Shown: positions 61,606 to 64,000 of the stretch, piece by piece
How the letters are laid out: every line of letters starts with the position of its first letter
Position numbering within the stretch: the first letter of the stretch is position 1
From: Streptomyces bicolor
GTDB taxonomy: Bacteria > Actinomycetota > Actinomycetes > Streptomycetales > Streptomycetaceae
Assembly: GCF_000719285.1 (NCBI RefSeq)
Contig: NZ_JOFS01000035.1
Location: 1-64,000 of the forward strand
Direction of reading: 5' to 3'
DNA length: 64,000 bases
Notes under the pieces: generated by a model
The model's input: only the letters and a program-made list of their open reading frames with translations
Told to the model about the DNA's origin: nothing
The model's database searches: none
Translations under genes and position numbers: made by a program

Positions 61606-62046
61606 TTACATCAGCGGCACCAGCACGCTCACCGTCTTGCCGCCCTTCCGGCGGCACTCGATGTGGATCTCGCGGGACAGGCGGATGATCAGCGGCCATC
61701 CGTAGCCGCTGCCCTCGTGCGCGTGGGGCAGTGTGCCGGACCCGTAGGCGGCGGAGGGAACGGCGTCGCTGTAGTCGTGCACGCTCAGCCGCACGCCCTC
61801 GGGAAGAAGGTCCACCTCGAACCCGGCGAGGCCGCCGCCGTGCCGTATGGCGTTGGTGACCAGTTCCGACACGACCAGCAGGAGATCCATGACGGCTCGC
61901 TCACTCGCCGGGCCGGACGGTGCACACCAGTGGTCTCCCACGACCGCCCGCACGTGACTGCGTGCCGTCGCCGCGCTGGTGACCGGGACCGACCGGGTAC
62001 GCGCCGTCGCGCCGTCCCGGGGCGAACGGCGCTGCACCGGCCTCAC
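61606..62046 (-). CDS. RsbW-like ATP-binding protein
   Basis: A 146-residue protein starting at GTG 62046. The N box is LLVVSELVTNAIRHGGG, the G1 box RLSVHDYSDAVPSAA and the G2 box EGSGYGWPLI. Like its convergent neighbour it is a single HATPase_c domain and a probable regulator of sigma or anti-sigma factors. The basic N-terminal 40 residues (RRSPRDGATARTRSVPV) are variable in the family. The upstream ribosome-binding site is weak, so the start is uncertain. Confidence 0.8.
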   Translation of the reverse strand: MRPVQRRSPRDGATARTRSVPVTSAATARSHVRAVVGDHWCAPSGPASERAVMDLLLVVSELVTNAIRHGGGLAGFEVDLLPEGVRLSVHDYSDAVPSAAYGSGTLPHAHEGSGYGWPLIIRLSREIHIECRRKGGKTVSVLVPLM

Positions 62047-62197
62047 GGTAGCTCGTGCGCTGCCGGCGGCATGCCCATCACTTCCCGAGCATCGCAGGCA
62101 GACACCAGGAGGACTTCGGTTTCTGTCACTTCACCATTCCTCGCACGCTGTCGTCTCCGCTCCTCGTGGTCCGTTCGGGGCGCGCATGTGGCTTCTG

Positions 62198-62569
62198 CTA
62201 CCCGCTTGCGCCCGAACCATGGGGCAAAGCGGCGTAATAGGCACCGACGGCGGACAGGTACTCAGGATCGAGCGTCTCGCGGTCCGTCCTGAAGCGGGGA
62301 GCCGCCTTGGCTTCCGCTCGGGTACACGCCACCGTGATCGTCCGGGTCTCCAGGTCGATACTCGTGACCGTGCCCGCGGGGATCACCAGACTCCTGCCGA
62401 ACACCCATGCGCCGGTGTCGACGATCAAGTGCCGCAGGGGAGTGTCGTCGGCCTGGCGGTCGACATGACCGATGACCCCGTCGGTCGCCTCGACCGTGAA
62501 GCCCGTGAGGGCATGCCCCTCCTGGTGGCCGCTCCCAGGAGGGTACGACCAGATTCCGCCGGTGCTCAC
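62198..62569 (-). CDS. PRC-barrel domain protein
   Basis: A 123-residue protein starting at GTG 62569 with AAGG upstream; the longer frame reads into the DUF5133 gene region. The PRC-barrel core is GHALTGFTVEATDGVIGHVD, LIVDTGAWVFGRSLVIPAGT and VTSIDLETRTITVACTRAEA. The tail contains DRETLDPEYLSAVGAYYAAL. PRC barrels mediate protein interactions in RNA processing and photosynthesis; small Streptomyces versions are stress-induced proteins of unknown role and are often near SigB-type genes. Confidence 0.82.
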   Translation of the reverse strand: MSTGGIWSYPPGSGHQEGHALTGFTVEATDGVIGHVDRQADDTPLRHLIVDTGAWVFGRSLVIPAGTVTSIDLETRTITVACTRAEAKAAPRFRTDRETLDPEYLSAVGAYYAALPHGSGASG

Positions 62570-62618
62570 ATCGTCGCCTTCTTCCTTTCGCTGCCTCTTG
62601 CCTGTGCGTTCGCCCAGC

Positions 62619-62852
62619 TCAACCGGCGATCGCCGACGACTCGGAGTCGTGCCAGGCGGCGAGCAGGCGGCGGGCCGTTTCCACGGCCCGGCCCACCTCG
62701 CGCGTTCCGGTCGACACGCACAGTGCGCAGGCCAGGTCCTGCGCCCACAGGTCGCTTCGGCCCGCACCGGCCTCCCCGTCGCCCTCTCGGGTCGTGAGCG
62801 TCTGGTACTCCTCGACGAGCCTGCGCAGCATCGCCGGATGGGGCATCAGCAT
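62619..62852 (-). CDS. DUF5133 domain protein
   Basis: A 77-residue protein. MLMPHPAMLRRLVEEYQTLT and QDLACALCVSTGTREVGRAV, ending ARRLLAAWHDSESSAIAG, match the small Streptomyces DUF5133 family. ATG 62852 follows AGGAG by 9 bp. The role is unknown. It sits between the sigma factor and the PRC-barrel gene on the same strand. Confidence 0.78.
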   Translation of the reverse strand: MLMPHPAMLRRLVEEYQTLTTREGDGEAGAGRSDLWAQDLACALCVSTGTREVGRAVETARRLLAAWHDSESSAIAG

Positions 62853-62946
62853 GTCGATCGGCTCCTGGAAAGTCGTCGCCGCGCCCGCCCGCCGAGCGAG
62901 GCGGCCGGGCCTGCGTAGGGGCCTCGGGAACGCGGCTGCTGCTGCG

Positions 62947-63810
62947 TCATCCGGCCCTGCCGTTGTCGCCGCGGTCCTCCGGCCCTGGCTGTGGGTCCAG
63001 GACCTCGTGCCGCACCCGCGCGCAGCACCGGCTGATGAGGCGGGAGACGTGCATCTGCGAGATGCCCAGGCACTCGGCGATGCGGCTCTGGGTCATGTCC
63101 TCGAAGAAGCGCATGTACAGGATGGCGCGCTCACGTTCGGGCAGGCGCCGCAGACCTTCCTTGGCCGCCTCCCGGTCGATGACGACGTCGTACGCCTCCT
63201 CGCAGGTGCCGAGCGTGTCGGCGAGGCTGAAGCCGTCGTCGCTCGAGGACATCTCCGCGTCGAGGGACAGGGTGCTGAAGCTCTCTATGGCTTCCAAGCC
63301 GGCGTTGACCTCCTCCTCGGTGAGCCCCGTGTGGGCGGCGATCTCCGCGACCGAGGGGGCGGAGCCGCCGGGGGAGTCGGCGAGGTCGCGGCGCGCGATC
63401 CGCACCTTGTTGCGCACCTCCTGGACACGACGGGGGACCCTGAGGGCCCACATCCGGTCGCGGAAGTGCCGCTTGATCTCCCCGGTGATGGTGGGTACGG
63501 CGTAGCTTTCGAAGGCCCCTCGTCCGGGCTCGTACCGGTCGATGGCCTTCACCAGTCCCAGGGCCGCCACTTGGCGCAGATCCTCGAGTGACTCACCGCG
63601 ATTGCGGAACTTGCCGGCAATGCGGTGGGCCATGGGCAGCCACGCCTCGGTCAGCCGGTCGCGTACCGCGTCTCGCTCGGGCCCATCGGGCAGAGCGGCC
63701 AGGTGGGCGAAGTCGGCCGCGGTGTCGGGGGCGTCGTCGTGGACGCGTCCGCCGGCCACGCGGGGACGGGCAGAGATGTCGGAACCATGTGCGGACGGTT
63801 CAACCAGCAT
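62947..63810 (-). CDS. SigB/SigF/SigG-family RNA polymerase sigma factor
   Basis: A 287-residue group 3 sigma factor. Region 2 contains MAHRIAGKFRNRGESLEDLR, QVAALGLVKAIDRYEPGRGA and FESYAVPTITGEIKRHFRDR. Region 3 is VAEIAAHTGLTEEEVNAGLE. Region 4 is LPERERAILYMRFFEDMTQS and RIAECLGISQMHVSRLISRC. Streptomyces has several such factors (SigB, SigF and others) for osmotic and oxidative stress and sporulation, controlled by RsbW-like antagonists. ATG 63810 follows AGGAG. A SigB-like promoter motif lies upstream, suggesting self-activation. Confidence 0.9.
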   Translation of the reverse strand: MLVEPSAHGSDISARPRVAGGRVHDDAPDTAADFAHLAALPDGPERDAVRDRLTEAWLPMAHRIAGKFRNRGESLEDLRQVAALGLVKAIDRYEPGRGAFESYAVPTITGEIKRHFRDRMWALRVPRRVQEVRNKVRIARRDLADSPGGSAPSVAEIAAHTGLTEEEVNAGLEAIESFSTLSLDAEMSSSDDGFSLADTLGTCEEAYDVVIDREAAKEGLRRLPERERAILYMRFFEDMTQSRIAECLGISQMHVSRLISRCCARVRHEVLDPQPGPEDRGDNGRAG

Positions 63811-63937
63811 GCGGGAACAGCTCCTGAAAATGCGTTCTCAGGGAATCTCCGTGGGAAACGGTGCACGGGGCACTGGGCCCCGGAGCGGTCACACCTCACG
63901 CACCGGTGCGCCTCTGGTCCGAAGCACGAAAACCCGC

Positions 63938-63962
63938 ATGCCCCGCGACCGGACACGCAAAC
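63938..63962 (-). promoter_or_regulatory. Possible SigB-type promoter of the sigma gene
   Basis: On the minus strand GTTT (63962-63959) is followed 14 bases later by GGGGCAT, close to the GTTT-spacer-GGGTAT pattern of Streptomyces SigB-dependent promoters. It lies about 130 bp upstream of ATG 63810. Confidence 0.35.
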
Positions 63963-64000
63963 AGCCGCGGATCCACGAGGGTTGACACAAGGCCCGGTGT

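Overview
The window looks like a Streptomyces chromosome arm or large linear plasmid. It is very GC-rich with GC-biased third codon positions. It carries families typical of that genus (EACC1-caspase, SigB/SigF-type sigma factor, DUF5133, PRC-barrel, RsbW-like ATPases, PucR regulators, DUF6207-like and Tap-like proteins). It also holds an unusual density of broken insertion sequences and gene fragments, as expected in a subtelomeric accessory region. No rRNA, complete tRNA or CRISPR array was seen. Assignments come from reading motifs and remembered family features, not from database searches.

Layout. 0-1.1 kb: IS5 debris. 1.5-6.6 kb: a two-gene conflict module, EACC1 plus a caspase / STAND ATPase / transmembrane / WD40 protein. 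7.0-7.8 kb: PIG-L deacetylase. 7.8-14.1 kb: transposon graveyard in which an IS5-family element with both terminal repeats has lost its middle to IS21 and IS1182 sequence; a second IS1182 copy beheads a methyltransferase gene. 14.1-15.6 kb: divergent WYL regulator and RidA. 16.4-20 kb: SRPBCC protein, methyltransferase, a fusion of Tap-like and amidohydrolase fragments, and a DUF5919-like regulator with a CYTH protein. 20.4-23.3 kb: tiny secreted protein, IS110 tail, and a divergent AraC regulator and NmrA-type reductase.

23.3-28.7 kb: two halves of one ATP-dependent DNA ligase gene lie on the same strand, separated by 4.6 kb holding an acyl desaturase, its electron-transfer partner, a PucR regulator and a thioredoxin-like protein. 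28.7-31.2 kb: Tn3 debris, a TetR/thioesterase operon with a perfect 25-bp operator, and an ISL3 remnant. 31.3-35.5 kb: operon of membrane protein, GMC oxidoreductase and animal-type heme peroxidase. 36-40.4 kb: methyltransferase, TusA-like protein, chromate transporter, truncated cation transporter, IS256 fragment and a hypothetical protein. 40.6-43.9 kb: decayed DUF6207, TPR (STAND) protein, XRE/integrase pair and RNA ligase fragments. 43.9-46.1 kb: decapitated calcium-repeat/DUF3289-type toxin tip with a small membrane-anchored neighbour.

46.7-49.8 kb: a protein with a Phd-like N-terminus, a DnaB-like middle that lacks the P-loop lysine, and a C-terminus resembling the telomere-associated protein Tap, overlapping a 190-residue partner the size of the terminal protein Tpg. 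This is the best candidate for an undescribed system, possibly an alternative telomere-capping pair. 49.8-53.1 kb: mosaic of gene fragments around one intact ABM-like gene.

53.3-59.7 kb: a complete set for converting D- to L-amino acids (permease, desuccinylase, PucR regulator, GNAT N-succinyltransferase, N-succinylamino acid racemase). 60-60.9 kb: integrase and IS5 remnants. 61.1-63.8 kb: two RsbW-like ATP-binding proteins, a PRC-barrel protein, a DUF5133 protein and a SigB/SigF-family sigma factor, a stress-response neighbourhood.
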